Shown here: positions 19,285 through 27,921 of the stretch, one piece after another | Layout of the letters: each line of letters opens with the position of its first letter | Numbering within the stretch: position 1 is the first letter of the stretch | NCBI GenBank assembly: GCA_903896505.1 | Contig: CAITXU010000080.1 | Location: 1 to 57,306, forward strand | Length of the DNA stretch: 57,306 nucleotides | Origin: an uncultured Verrucomicrobiota bacterium | Lineage (GTDB): Bacteria; Verrucomicrobiota; Verrucomicrobiia; Limisphaerales; UBA9464 | Direction of reading: 5' to 3' | The notes under the pieces: model-generated | Told to the model about the DNA's origin: nothing | Database searches by the model: none | What the model saw: only the letters and a program-made list of their open reading frames with translations | Translations under genes and position numbers: made by a program

Positions 19285-19935
19285 CTATTTCGTCGAGGTT
19301 GTCCCGCCAAGGACCTCCAACGCGCGCAACGTCGCGGCATTGCGACTCTCGATGCCAAGCTTCTCAAACAGGTTGGTGAGGTGCCGTTTCACTGTCGCTT
19401 CCGCCATGCCGAGAATGATGGAGATGTCCGCATTGCTTTTTCCCTGGGCGACCCAAAGAAGCACTTCCGCCTCACGCGCGGTAAGACCCATGGATTCCAG
19501 CGGAGCCGACGAAGAAAAATCCGGATGAAAGCCGCGTGCCTGGACTTGTGCCTGGGCGGCATGAGCGTCCGCTCGTTCAAGACGGGCTGAAATGGCAGCA
19601 AACAATTCCTGCCGACCTGCCGGTTTGGTCAGATAATCGTCCGCACCCAGGTTCATGCCGGCTCGGACGTCGATTTTTTCGCCCCTGGCGGTGAGGAAAA
19701 TAAAGGGGGTGGTTGCAATCGCCGGATCGCTGCGCACGCTCTGCAGCACGGCAGAGCCGTCCCCTTCGGGCATCATGACATCGCAGAGAATGAGATCGGG
19801 CCTCTCTCTTTTCGCGATTTCGATACCTACCCTTCCGTTCTCAGCACCGAACGGTTGGTATCCCTCCAATTCGAGCAGCGAAAGCAGATTCCGTCGCATC
19901 TGTGGCTGATCTTCGATGACGAGAACCCTCCTCAC
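19285..19935 (-). CDS. Response regulator, REC-LuxR type, paralogue of the convergent neighbour
   Basis: A 216-residue regulator with a receiver domain (E8-D9, phosphoacceptor D52 in LILCDVMMP, T-A-R, DDYLTKP) and a LuxR-type helix-turn-helix near the C-terminus (LTAREAEVLLWVAQGKSNADI). It is clearly a paralogue of the protein at 18623-19249, sharing LILCDVMMP, VRAGM, GADDYL and NATLRALEVL or AATLRALEVL. I chose the GTG at 19935 (V-R-R-V-L-V-I-E-D), which aligns with the paralogue's start; an in-frame ATG at 19995 would add 20 residues without homology. It is divergent from the globin gene at 20060, so they share a 124-bp promoter region. Confidence 0.88.
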   Translation of the reverse strand: MRRVLVIEDQPQMRRNLLSLLELEGYQPFGAENGRVGIEIAKRERPDLILCDVMMPEGDGSAVLQSVRSDPAIATTPFIFLTARGEKIDVRAGMNLGADDYLTKPAGRQELFAAISARLERADAHAAQAQVQARGFHPDFSSSAPLESMGLTAREAEVLLWVAQGKSNADISIILGMAEATVKRHLTNLFEKLGIESRNAATLRALEVLGGTTSTK

Positions 19936-20059
19936 GTTTCTAAAATGCCAGTGACGGAATCTGGTGGCAACCCAGGACGTTGGAAATACGACCAAAGTTG
20001 TATTTTGTATTCTCCCCGCACTGCATCATATGGAGTTGACCGGAACAGATGCCACTTTA

Positions 20060-20521
20060 ATGAATTCGCACCAGATAACGTGGATCCGTCACACTTTTGC
20101 CAAAGTGGCGGATGCGCCTGACGTGGCGGCGCTCGCGTTCTATCGGAATCTTTTCACTCTCGATCCCTCGCTTCGGCCACTTTTCGGGACGGACATCCTC
20201 GTGCAGTCGAAGAGACTGATGGAAGGACTTGGAATCATCGTGAATGGCCTGGACCAACCTGAGCGACTGACCCCGATGTTGGAAGAACTCGGTGCCAGGC
20301 ACGTGGGATATGGTGTCTGCGATGCTCATTATGCGACAGCCGGGCGGGCATTACTCCTGATGTTTTCCCAAACATTGGGGTCCGGGTTTTCTGAAGAGGC
20401 CATGTCCGCCTGGGAATCGGCCTGGGAATGGACGGCCAGAACCATGATGAGGGGGGCCCGGTCCGCCTCGGCGGAAAAGAGCCCGGCTATTCGGCAAACG
20501 AAACTGGTAACTGTACGGTAA
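20060..20521 (+). CDS. Single-domain globin (bacterial haemoglobin type)
   Basis: A 153-residue globin of the family related to the haem domain of flavohaemoglobins. Visible marks: A-helix start NSHQITWIRHTFAKV, the LFTLDPSLRPLF segment with the CD1 Phe, and proximal histidine H81 in LGARHVGYGV, followed by DAHYATAGRALL. There is no reductase domain, so it would bind O2 or NO and need another partner for turnover, or act as a sensor. A 20-residue polar tail follows the globin fold. The ATG at 20060 is preferred over 20030 and 19964 because homologues start just before this helix. It is divergent from a response regulator, and its last 35 bases overlap the 3' end of the convergent WD40-kinase gene. 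Confidence 0.88.
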   Translation: MNSHQITWIRHTFAKVADAPDVAALAFYRNLFTLDPSLRPLFGTDILVQSKRLMEGLGIIVNGLDQPERLTPMLEELGARHVGYGVCDAHYATAGRALLLMFSQTLGSGFSEEAMSAWESAWEWTARTMMRGARSASAEKSPAIRQTKLVTVR

Positions 20522-23500
20522 AAGAGGTGCCTCCACCCTCGCGGCTACGCCACTCAATGGTGCCGCCGTGCAGTTCCACGCACCGTTTTACAATGGTGAG
20601 ACCCAATCCTGTTCCGGGAATATCTCCGACATTGGCCCCTCGATGGAAGGGTTCGAACAGGCGACGGACATCCGAGTCAGGAATGCCGATTCCTTGATCG
20701 GCAATTTCGAAAAACATCCAGTCATCATCAAGAGTGATGACAAAATCCACGTTGCTGTTGACGGGCGAGTACTTGACCGCATTGCCGAGAAGATTGGTGA
20801 CGATATGCCGCAGCAGCACTTGGTCCGCTTTGGTGGCCATATCCGGGGCTTCGAACCGAATCGTGCATCGGCGATCGGTCGAGGAAAGTATTTCGTCGAT
20901 GATCGGCTCAAAGAAACTTCGGAGGTGGAGACTCGCGGGACGGCAGGAAAGTTTTCCAGACTCGACGCGGCTGAGGAATAACACCTCATCCATCATTTCT
21001 GCCATCCGTCTTGTGGATGAACGGATGTCACCTATCAGCTCATTGCGGCGTTCCACGCTGAGACGGTCCATATATCCGTCGAGCAAGTCGGAAGAGGTCA
21101 GGATGACGCCGAGCGGTGTGCGGAATTCATGCGATACCATCGAGACAAATCGCCCCTTCAATTCGCTCAACTCCCGTTCCATCTGCAATTCTTCGTCCCG
21201 ATGGAGCGCGAGTGCCTCTGCTTTGGCGTAATCCCCGATGAGTCTTCGGTGATGTTTCAAGAATGCCAATGAAACAAATCCGACGATGGCGGTTGAAAAG
21301 GAAAGGGTCCATCCCATCCACCGCCCGGAAGAGCTGGGCGGCGGGTCCAGATGAACTTCACCTTGCGGAAGGGTTCCGACAGGGGATTCCCAATTCAGCT
21401 GGATTCTTGTGAGTTCCCGGCGAAGGGCGGCGGGATTCCAGATATCGAGGGCATTATCCCGGGTTGCAAAGACCAGGTGCCGTCCGTCCCGTGTCCATCG
21501 TGCCATCCGGAGCGGAGAAGGGAATGGACCTTCCAGGACGCCGACTTCATTGCCGGTCTCAGCCACCAACAGGTGGGCCCGGTTGGAGGACAAGGCAACG
21601 GCCAGCCATTCGCCATCCGGCGATAATGCCGCAACTCCTGAATAGTTTGGACTCTGCTGGTCGGCTGGCTTGGACCACATCAACTCCCAATTTTGGACGC
21701 GGTAGACGCGACAATCGATGGAGGTGGTAACGACCAGCCAACGACCGTCCGGACTGAACTGCACACCCGCCTGGGCTGTACTCAACTGTTTGGAATAGTT
21801 GCCGGTTCGCGCATCGAACAGGCATGTTCCCCTGTCTCCGGAGCCCACAGCGAGCCATCGACCATCCGGGCTCAACGCCATGGATGCGGAACCACGTGAA
21901 CTGCCTGAACGAGGATCGACGCTGCTGTGGTGTATTCCTCCCATTTCAACGATCCCGGCTGGCCCTCCGGGTGAATCAACCCAGATCGCGCCGGCGGGAA
22001 GGTTGACATACGCCCGGGTCCGTCCATCGATCGAGGTCGTCATCAAATCGATCTCCCGGTTGGCTACTTGGGATATCACCGATGGCCGACCCAGAGCGAC
22101 TTTCGGGTGAACAGCGTTGGACTCCTGGAAAACGTCCAGAATCTCCAGGTGACGGTTGCGCGTGAGATAGAGTTTGGGTTCCGATGGATCGAAGCAGAAG
22201 GACTGGACCTGGGTGAAAGGGATGGACTCTGGGGGTGTGTCCTCCTCCAGATTCCAAATCAGCAAACCGTCCGGATTCGACCTGGAAATCGCTGAACGTC
22301 CGTCCGGGCTGAGGTCCATGGTGTAACCGTCGGCCTGGGTGGGTACCCCTGCGAGTCGCGTATAGATTTCATTGCGAACCGACCGACGAACTTCCATTCG
22401 CTGCCGGGGCAGGAGCCATCCAGTCAATCCCGAGTTCCCCCAGGAAAGGAGCACCCGCCGTTCGAAAACGGCCACAGGCTGGCGGTCTGGAAGGTCCCAG
22501 TAGTAGGTTGTATTGCCGTTGGACACCCCCGCCAACCGGCGTCCCGTCGGATCGAATTGAAGAAGGAACACCGATTCCTTGGGACCGGAAAGTTCGGTTT
22601 TTATGCCACGATCCACGTCCCAAACATGAATTTGGACCGAGTTCCCGGCGATGGCCAGTTGAACGCCATCGGAACTCCACTTCAGGACGCGTGCGCCGTC
22701 GGGAAACGGATATTCCGCCAGCTTCCGATGATTGGACCAGTCCACCAGTGATACCTTTCCGTTGGAGAAAACGGCGAACTGGGTTGAATGGGGGCGGACC
22801 GCACCATGGTGATAGGACCCATACTCCGGGAAATGAGCGATCATCTCCCCGGTGTGTGAATCCAGTACCGCGAACCCGTCGGGCGAAAACACCGGGGCCA
22901 CCAGGGTCCTGCCATCTGAGGAAAAAAATCCTTTGCTTAACGGACCGCGAACCCGATCGGCGTCCCGCACGAAGCGAGGTTTGCCGGACTCAAGGTCCCA
23001 GACTGCCAGCGCACCTCCCGCGTACCGGGCTGCGAGAGCGTCACCATCCGGTGCAAAGGTCAGGGTCACCACTTCGCCCTGCGGGTCCGGGATGCCCCCG
23101 TCCTTTAGGCGCAAACGCTGGAACACAATAGCGTCCGCGGTGCGATACAAAACGATGTCACCGTTGGTGAAGCCAACCGCGCATATTTGAAGCGAGGCAT
23201 CGAATTGGTAGGCGACCTCGGCACCTTTGAGGGGCAGGACGAAGTCGACCCGATCCTCCGGCAGGGCCAGAGTGGCAATGGCCTCGTTGCGGAGTTCTGC
23301 CGTTGGAGCAATGGCGGTCGCGCGTCGAATGGTTTCCAAGGCCTCTTCACGTCGGCTCTTGGATTGTCCCAGACGCGTGGCTTTTGCTTCCTCCAAAAGG
23401 GAGCGCCACAGGTCGGCTCGTGCCGTTTTCTCGGCGGCTTCCGCCCGATGAAGACTTGCCACCGCCATGCCTTGCAGGTTCGCGGCACGATAACTTTGCC

Positions 23501-23663
23501 AGAGGGCCGAGAAAGCGAGAACCAACGCACTTCCAATCAGCAAAGCAACGGCCGTGTTGGCCCGCCGCAAGCTCCGGCGGGCGGTATCGCGATTCAACAA
23601 AGCCGGTGGATCGGCTCTGCCTCCCGCTTCTGCGGCACGGGAATTTCCTGAATCAGACGCCAT
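20487..23663 (-). CDS. WD40-repeat sensor histidine kinase (hybrid architecture)
   Basis: A 1058-residue membrane protein. A transmembrane helix lies at about residues 38-56, then a helical stalk (RAEAAEKTARADLWRSLLEE, ending AELRNEAIATLAL), then a long WD40-type beta-propeller region (about 120-760, many D-G-R-W/L-A turns such as SPDGRWLAVGS). A second transmembrane helix (about 783-802) and a coiled linker lead to HisKA (H845 in VSHEFRTPLG) and HATPase_c (N961 in LLGNAVKYSP, DQGIGI, GTGLGLT). The stalk plus WD40 layout is known to me from Ser/Thr protein kinases of Planctomycetota and Verrucomicrobiota; here a histidine kinase is attached instead and no Ser/Thr kinase domain is present. The propeller would be extracytoplasmic. 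Confidence 0.9.
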   Translation of the reverse strand: MASDSGNSRAAEAGGRADPPALLNRDTARRSLRRANTAVALLIGSALVLAFSALWQSYRAANLQGMAVASLHRAEAAEKTARADLWRSLLEEAKATRLGQSKSRREEALETIRRATAIAPTAELRNEAIATLALPEDRVDFVLPLKGAEVAYQFDASLQICAVGFTNGDIVLYRTADAIVFQRLRLKDGGIPDPQGEVVTLTFAPDGDALAARYAGGALAVWDLESGKPRFVRDADRVRGPLSKGFFSSDGRTLVAPVFSPDGFAVLDSHTGEMIAHFPEYGSYHHGAVRPHSTQFAVFSNGKVSLVDWSNHRKLAEYPFPDGARVLKWSSDGVQLAIAGNSVQIHVWDVDRGIKTELSGPKESVFLLQFDPTGRRLAGVSNGNTTYYWDLPDRQPVAVFERRVLLSWGNSGLTGWLLPRQRMEVRRSVRNEIYTRLAGVPTQADGYTMDLSPDGRSAISRSNPDGLLIWNLEEDTPPESIPFTQVQSFCFDPSEPKLYLTRNRHLEILDVFQESNAVHPKVALGRPSVISQVANREIDLMTTSIDGRTRAYVNLPAGAIWVDSPGGPAGIVEMGGIHHSSVDPRSGSSRGSASMALSPDGRWLAVGSGDRGTCLFDARTGNYSKQLSTAQAGVQFSPDGRWLVVTTSIDCRVYRVQNWELMWSKPADQQSPNYSGVAALSPDGEWLAVALSSNRAHLLVAETGNEVGVLEGPFPSPLRMARWTRDGRHLVFATRDNALDIWNPAALRRELTRIQLNWESPVGTLPQGEVHLDPPPSSSGRWMGWTLSFSTAIVGFVSLAFLKHHRRLIGDYAKAEALALHRDEELQMERELSELKGRFVSMVSHEFRTPLGVILTSSDLLDGYMDRLSVERRNELIGDIRSSTRRMAEMMDEVLFLSRVESGKLSCRPASLHLRSFFEPIIDEILSSTDRRCTIRFEAPDMATKADQVLLRHIVTNLLGNAVKYSPVNSNVDFVITLDDDWMFFEIADQGIGIPDSDVRRLFEPFHRGANVGDIPGTGLGLTIVKRCVELHGGTIEWRSREGGGTSFTVQLPVSFAE

Positions 23664-23697
23664 GGCAATGGATACCCAGGGGACGGCTCCTCATGCC

Positions 23698-23726
23698 TTC
23701 AGGGTTGCAAGACCTTGAACCCTGAA
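23698..23726. promoter_or_regulatory. Inverted repeat between CruF-like gene and WD40-kinase gene
   Basis: TTCAGGGTT (23698-23706) and AACCCTGAA (23718-23726) are perfect 9-bp arms around an 11-base spacer. It lies 35 bases upstream of the WD40-kinase ATG and 45 bases after the CruF-like stop, both on the minus strand. No T-run follows, so an operator or mRNA hairpin is likelier than a terminator. Confidence 0.35.
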
Positions 23727-23770
23727 CAATCGGTAAATCGTGACCGGCAGGAGCCCATTCCCGGCCCGCG

Positions 23771-24685
23771 TCATTGGGGTTCATCCGCTGCCACGGGCCG
23801 GGGCCGCCGAGTGGCTCCCGCGGTGTCGTTCGACTCTGCTGGAACGATGGGCTGAAGTCTTTCCGAACGGGTGCCCCTCCAAGCCGCTCCCACCACGATC
23901 AGGGTCAGCAGCAGGTGGACACCCAGCCCTGAGGAGAGGCCAAGCGAAAGCTGGTGGACGCCCAGCCATCCGGCGAGAAGTGTCCAAACCCACAACGGAT
24001 GAAAATCGACGGGCTGGGGTATGGGCCGCTTGTTCAGCAGCCAGGGGGTGAGAAAAGCCAGGACCAGGAGGGTGGACACCGGTGTCCCCATCCAGTAGGC
24101 CAGCGGGGCACCGGCCAATGTTCCACCCTGAAACTCAATCCATCGCCACCAGTGCAGGTGTGACGCTACGGATTCGATCAAAACCCATTCGTACATCGTC
24201 AGAAGCGTCGCAAGACCCAGGACCCAGAAGCCGTAGTACTCGAGGCTTCGGTGACGCTTGAGCACCAGTCGGGCCACGCCGCGTCCCAGGAGGAGCAGGG
24301 TCAACCGGAACGGGACCATCAACAGGGGTACGGAAGCCCACTGTGCGCCGGCTCCATCCTCAAAAGAGCGACCTCCAAACGGCAGCCCGGTATGGGCGTC
24401 CAGAAGGTCGAGGGCAAACCCCATCATTCCCCCGACAACGGTGACTCCCACCACATTTTGCGTCGGCAGTCGCCGGGCAACCCCCACCAACAGGCTGAGG
24501 GCCGCCAGTAACCAGATGGCCATGGGGACCCAGACCCAGTCGATACCTGGGTCGATATTCAAACCGACCCGAACGGCCTCAGTGACGATGGCCAGAATCA
24601 GCCCTGCGAGAATCGGATGATGAAGAGCCGCCGGAACGGGATGGAGCCACGTGGTTGGCGTGGAAGCCGGTGGGCGTTCGGGCAT
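23771..24685 (-). CDS. Carotenoid biosynthesis protein-like membrane protein (CruF/DUF422 type)
   Basis: A 304-residue integral membrane protein with about eight hydrophobic segments and no signal peptide. It resembles the CruF/DUF422 family (carotenoid 1',2'-hydratase type): GLPFGGRSFEDG followed by the VPLLMVPF segment, and later TMYEWVLIESVASHLHWWRW, which corresponds to the family's D/E-x-V-x3-A-x5-WRW region, then GAPLAYWMG. The tail after about residue 275 is polar. If correct, it would modify a carotenoid in the membrane. No other carotenoid gene is nearby, so pathway membership is uncertain. It follows the M13 peptidase gene by 33 bases on the same strand and may be co-transcribed. 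Confidence 0.55.
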   Translation of the reverse strand: MPERPPASTPTTWLHPVPAALHHPILAGLILAIVTEAVRVGLNIDPGIDWVWVPMAIWLLAALSLLVGVARRLPTQNVVGVTVVGGMMGFALDLLDAHTGLPFGGRSFEDGAGAQWASVPLLMVPFRLTLLLLGRGVARLVLKRHRSLEYYGFWVLGLATLLTMYEWVLIESVASHLHWWRWIEFQGGTLAGAPLAYWMGTPVSTLLVLAFLTPWLLNKRPIPQPVDFHPLWVWTLLAGWLGVHQLSLGLSSGLGVHLLLTLIVVGAAWRGTRSERLQPIVPAESNDTAGATRRPRPVAADEPQ

Positions 24686-24718
24686 GGGCCGTGAAGCGAC
24701 CAGCGAATGGATGTGCCT

Positions 24719-26743
24719 TTACCAAATCTTGGCCCTCGCCTCGGGTAAACGCCACAGGGCGTCCCCGGGTCCGATGCCGAACGCTTCGAAAAATTCCGGC
24801 TGATTCACGTGGGGGCCGATGCCGCGGAATTGGGCGGGCGCATGGACGTCGACCACGATGCGTCGGCGCAATTCGGCCTCACGCCAATTAACCCTCCAGA
24901 GCTGGGCCAGGCTGAGGAAAAACCGTTGTTCCGATGTAAATCCATCAATGGTTTTGCGACGCGACGGGTCCTTGGTCAGTGCCCGTTGAAGAGCCTCGAA
25001 GGCGATGCTGGTCCCGCCCAAATCCGCCAGATTTTCACCCAGCGTCAGTTGACCGTTCACCTTCAGGCCGGGCAGCGCCTCATAGCCGGAGTACTGGTCG
25101 ATCACCAACTGCGCCCGTCGCTTGAACTCGGTCGCGTCCGCCGCCGTCCACCAATCCCGAAGGTTGCCGTCGGCATCATACTGGCGACCCTGATCATCGT
25201 AGCCGTGGGTGATTTCGTGGCCGATGACCACCCCGATGGCCCCGTAATTGATGGCGTCGTCCGCATCGAGATCGAAGAAGGGGGGTTGGAGGATTCCCGC
25301 CGGAAAAACAATCTCGTTTTGAGCGGGATTGAAGTAGGCATTGACCGTCTGCGGAGTCATGTGCCACTCGGCCCGGTCCACCGCACCACCCACCCGCGCC
25401 AATTGACGTTGGGATTCAAACCGGGCCGCCCGCTCGACATTGCCATGATAGTCGTCCCGGGTGATTTTCAGCGCGGAATAGTCGCGGAAGTGCTCGGGAT
25501 GCCCAATTTTCTGGGTAAACCGGTCAAACTTCTTCAGCGCCTGCTGGCGGGTCTCGGGGCTCATCCAGGGAGCCTTTTCCAGACGCTCGTGAAACACGGT
25601 TCGCAAGTTTGCGACCAATTCCTCCATCCGGCGCTTGGCGCCCGATGGAAAGTACTTTTCCACGTACAAGCTCCCCAGGGCCTCACCGATGGCGGCGTCG
25701 GTTTGTTTGGCGGCGCGCTGCCAGCGCGGCTCCTGCTGCGGCTGTCCGAGGAGCGTGGTTCCGTAGAAGGCAAAGTGCTCGCGGTCGACTTCGGAGTGCA
25801 GGCGGCTCGCGGAGGACGACAAAGTGTGCCACCGGAGGTAGACCTTCCAATCGGAAACCGGATGGGACGTGATCAGGTGGTCCAGGGCGGTCAGGAAATT
25901 GGTTTGTCCCACAATCAGCCGGTCCAGTTTCGGCAATCCGAGAGATTCGAGGTAGGGACCCCATTCCAAATGGGGTGTCGCGGCCACCAGTTCATTGATG
26001 CTGAAGGGGTTGTAATTGGCCTGTGGATCGCGCAATTCCACCCGCGATTTGCTGGCTTTGGCCAATTCGGTTTCCAGCGCGACGATTCGGGTCGCCGCGT
26101 TGGTGGCCACCTCGTCACTGTCGCCCAGGAGCTTCTGCATTCGGATGATGTGCTGCTGGTAGGCAGCCCGCTGGGTGGCAAATCCCTCAGAGAGGTAATA
26201 GTCCCGGTCGGGCAACCCCAAGCCCCCCTGCCGCACCTTGAGGGCATAAAAGCCGCTGTTTTTGGCATCGGCCTCGACATCGGTCGCGAAGAGGCCGCTG
26301 ACATCCGCCACGTGCAGGCTGGCCAGTTCCCGGAAAAGGTCGGTAAAGGTCTCGATCCGGTCGATTCGCTGAAGTGTTGGCTCGATGGGTGTGAACCGGA
26401 GGGACTCGATCCGGTTGGTGTCCATGGCCGCGGCATAAAAATCGCCGACCTGCCGTACGGTTGCCGAAGGAGCGGTCGCCGACGCGGCGGATTCGAGGAC
26501 ACCGTGAATTTGATTCCAGTTGAGCTGTTGAAGCTCGTCAAATCCACTCCATCGGGCTTTGTCCGAAGGGACCGGGTTGGCCTTCAGCCAATTTCCACAC
26601 GCAAACCGGTAGAAATCCGTTTTGGGATTCACCGACCGATCCAATGCTTCAATCGAGAACCGCGGAATTTTCCCAATGGAATCCTCCGCCCAGCCTGTCC
26701 ACAGGCTCATCGTGAGGAATAGAGACCAGCGCAACGCCTTCAT
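24719..26743 (-). CDS. M13 family metallopeptidase (neprilysin/PepO type), exported
   Basis: A 674-residue zinc endopeptidase with a signal peptide (MKALRWSLFLTMSLWTGWAE). The catalytic motif HEITH is at 509-513 within VVIGHEITHGYDDQGRQYD; the third zinc ligand is E570 in ENLADLGG, with D574 as the supporting Asp. The family sequence NAYFNPAQNEIVFPAGILQPP is present before the zinc motif in shortened spelling (NAYFNP, IVFPAGILQPPFF). Length and order match M13 peptidases. The C-terminus ends in A-K-I-W, lacking the cysteine of the usual C-R-V-W ending. It would degrade peptides in the periplasm or outside the cell. It precedes the CruF-like gene. Confidence 0.95.
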   Translation of the reverse strand: MKALRWSLFLTMSLWTGWAEDSIGKIPRFSIEALDRSVNPKTDFYRFACGNWLKANPVPSDKARWSGFDELQQLNWNQIHGVLESAASATAPSATVRQVGDFYAAAMDTNRIESLRFTPIEPTLQRIDRIETFTDLFRELASLHVADVSGLFATDVEADAKNSGFYALKVRQGGLGLPDRDYYLSEGFATQRAAYQQHIIRMQKLLGDSDEVATNAATRIVALETELAKASKSRVELRDPQANYNPFSINELVAATPHLEWGPYLESLGLPKLDRLIVGQTNFLTALDHLITSHPVSDWKVYLRWHTLSSSASRLHSEVDREHFAFYGTTLLGQPQQEPRWQRAAKQTDAAIGEALGSLYVEKYFPSGAKRRMEELVANLRTVFHERLEKAPWMSPETRQQALKKFDRFTQKIGHPEHFRDYSALKITRDDYHGNVERAARFESQRQLARVGGAVDRAEWHMTPQTVNAYFNPAQNEIVFPAGILQPPFFDLDADDAINYGAIGVVIGHEITHGYDDQGRQYDADGNLRDWWTAADATEFKRRAQLVIDQYSGYEALPGLKVNGQLTLGENLADLGGTSIAFEALQRALTKDPSRRKTIDGFTSEQRFFLSLAQLWRVNWREAELRRRIVVDVHAPAQFRGIGPHVNQPEFFEAFGIGPGDALWRLPEARAKIW

Positions 26744-26832
26744 TTTTGGAATAATATCAGGACGGAATTTTAAAAGCTAGAATGCTCCTTTCGATTGATG
26801 ACGCGAGGTGAACCCAGCTTACTGGCCAAGGT

Positions 26833-27215
26833 CGCAGTCCTGAGAACGGCCCATTGGCTTCGTCCATACGAAACAGGTCGCCAAAGTGGAAGCGGCGTCC
26901 CGCCGCTTTAGCCTTCCGGATTGATGCGGCCACAGGGGAGTGTTGCGGTCCGAACCGCCGACGGCTCCTCTGACGCCTCGGTTCGGCGGACGTTCGATCG
27001 GCTTCACCCGTACGGGACGGGTTGCTGAAGTGGAAGCGGCATCCTGCCGATTTTGCCCCCCGAATGGATGCTCCCGAGCGGAATTGATGTAGTCTGAACC
27101 GCCGCGGCTCGGCAGGAGCCTCGGTCCTGCGGACGGCCAATTGCCTTCGCCCGTGCAGAAGAGGCCTGGTGTTGGAGCCGCCATAGGCTCGGCAGGAGTC
27201 TATCCCTACCGATGT
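26833..27215. repeat. Imperfect tandem repeat of 144-bp period, noncoding
   Basis: Two and a half degenerate copies. The anchor AGTGGAAGCGGCGTCCCGCC at 26885 recurs as AGTGGAAGCGGCATCCTGCC at 27029, 144 bases later. Each unit also carries a GAACCGCCG...GGCTC...GCCTCGGT...GCGGACG stretch. Since 144 is a multiple of three, the minus strand stays open in one frame and mimics a repetitive protein. The anchor recurs at 52391 in another gap, so it belongs to a dispersed family. Confidence 0.7.
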
Positions 27216-27244
27216 GGTTTGTATTCAATGACATGCATCAAAAA

Positions 27245-27300
27245 TGTACGAAGCCATGGTAGGGCGAACCTCCTGGTGAGCCGCGGCGGTTCGAATCACC
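27245..27300 (+). repeat. Dispersed GGTAGGGCGA...GAGCCGCGGCGGT repeat
   Basis: The segment GGTAGGGCGAACCTCCTGGT followed by GAGCCGCGGCGGTTCG at 27258-27293 closely matches 39014-39049 (GGTAGGGCGAGGCCCCTGTC, then GAGCCGCGGCGGTCCG). Both copies lie in gaps and appear to be a short dispersed intergenic repeat. Confidence 0.65.
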
Positions 27301-27324
27301 TCCGATGTCAACCTTACGCGTTTT

Positions 27325-27420
27325 CTTCATCTGCGAAAATCTGTGAAAATCTGCGGACAAAAATCTCCCAGCTCTGGAGCAGTGTTCGCAGATTTACGGA
27401 TGGACGCAGATTCTGAAGAC
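27325..27420. repeat. ATCTGCG-type short-period repeat in two inverted arms
   Basis: The left arm (27328-27360) repeats ATCTGCG/ATCTGTG every 10-11 bases with A-rich spacers; the right arm (27384-27413) carries the reverse pattern (CGCAGATT twice). Related blocks occur at 39191-39231, 43570-43604 and 43759-43797. It is noncoding, and its function is unknown. Confidence 0.65.
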
Positions 27421-27510
27421 AGGTAATGGGCTATCAATGGTTCATCCCGATATTCTCTGCGTCGTGGGTAAACGGTTCATTGGTGCCGAGTCTCCCTGGA
27501 CGACATCCAC

Positions 27511-27620
27511 TGGTAAAAAATCCCCGCTCCACAAAGCGTGTGGAGCGGGGAAATACCGATTCGACCTCCCAAACCCAGTCGCTAGCGCTTCATTTAGCCC
27601 GAGTTCCGGGAGGGTATCGG
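27511..27620 (-). repeat. Terminator-bearing dispersed repeat, copy 1
   Basis: On the minus strand a conserved stretch (27568-27610; GGGCTAAATGAAGCGCTAGC then GACTGGGTTTGG) leads into a perfect 12-bp hairpin (27522-27533 with 27539-27550) followed by six T (complement of 27515-27520), an intrinsic terminator in form. A second copy with the same order and orientation is at 32700-32815. It lies far from any minus-strand stop codon, on the far side of the plus-strand SGNH gene. Confidence 0.75.
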
Positions 27621-27742
27621 CAAAATTGTCTCAAAGGCGTCGCATGTTCGAGCGCCGCCGTCGGCTGGTTTCTCGAGTGTCCATGCGTTCAATGTCTGCA
27701 CGAATGACAAGCTGACTGTCTCACGGTTTCAAAATCTGCCCA

Positions 27743-27822
27743 TCCGCCGGTTGGCGGAGGACCTGCGCCTGATCGCTTCAGATTCCTACTTCCTCGGTAC
27801 CCTCTGAGCCCTATGTGGTCGG
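27743..27822. repeat. Short hairpin and CTCTGAG/ATGTGGT repeat before the SGNH gene
   Basis: A TCCGCCGGTTGGCGGA hairpin (27743-27758) resembles the palindrome at 18318-18333. Further right, TACCCTCTGAGCCCTATGTG (27799-27818) is a variant of the CTCTGAG...CTCTGTGGT repeat seen at 39341-39363 and 43448-43481. No gene is visible from here to 27921. Confidence 0.5.
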
Positions 27823-27921
27823 TCGCCCTGGCTGCAATTTTCAATTCTCGGGGAGTGGATTGCCTTTTACCTGGATTCGAGTCCATTCAGGAGTGATGGA
27901 TGGACTCCATTGACCCGCCTT

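Noticed and set aside
24809..26722. 637-codon open frame opposite the M13 peptidase
   Set aside because: The M13 peptidase on the other strand has a signal peptide and all zinc ligands; the antisense frame lacks any domain and is a by-product of GC-rich codon use.
26757..27184. Repetitive minus-strand protein of about 120 residues
   Set aside because: The repetition comes from a 144-bp noncoding tandem repeat; the frame is open only because the period is a multiple of three.
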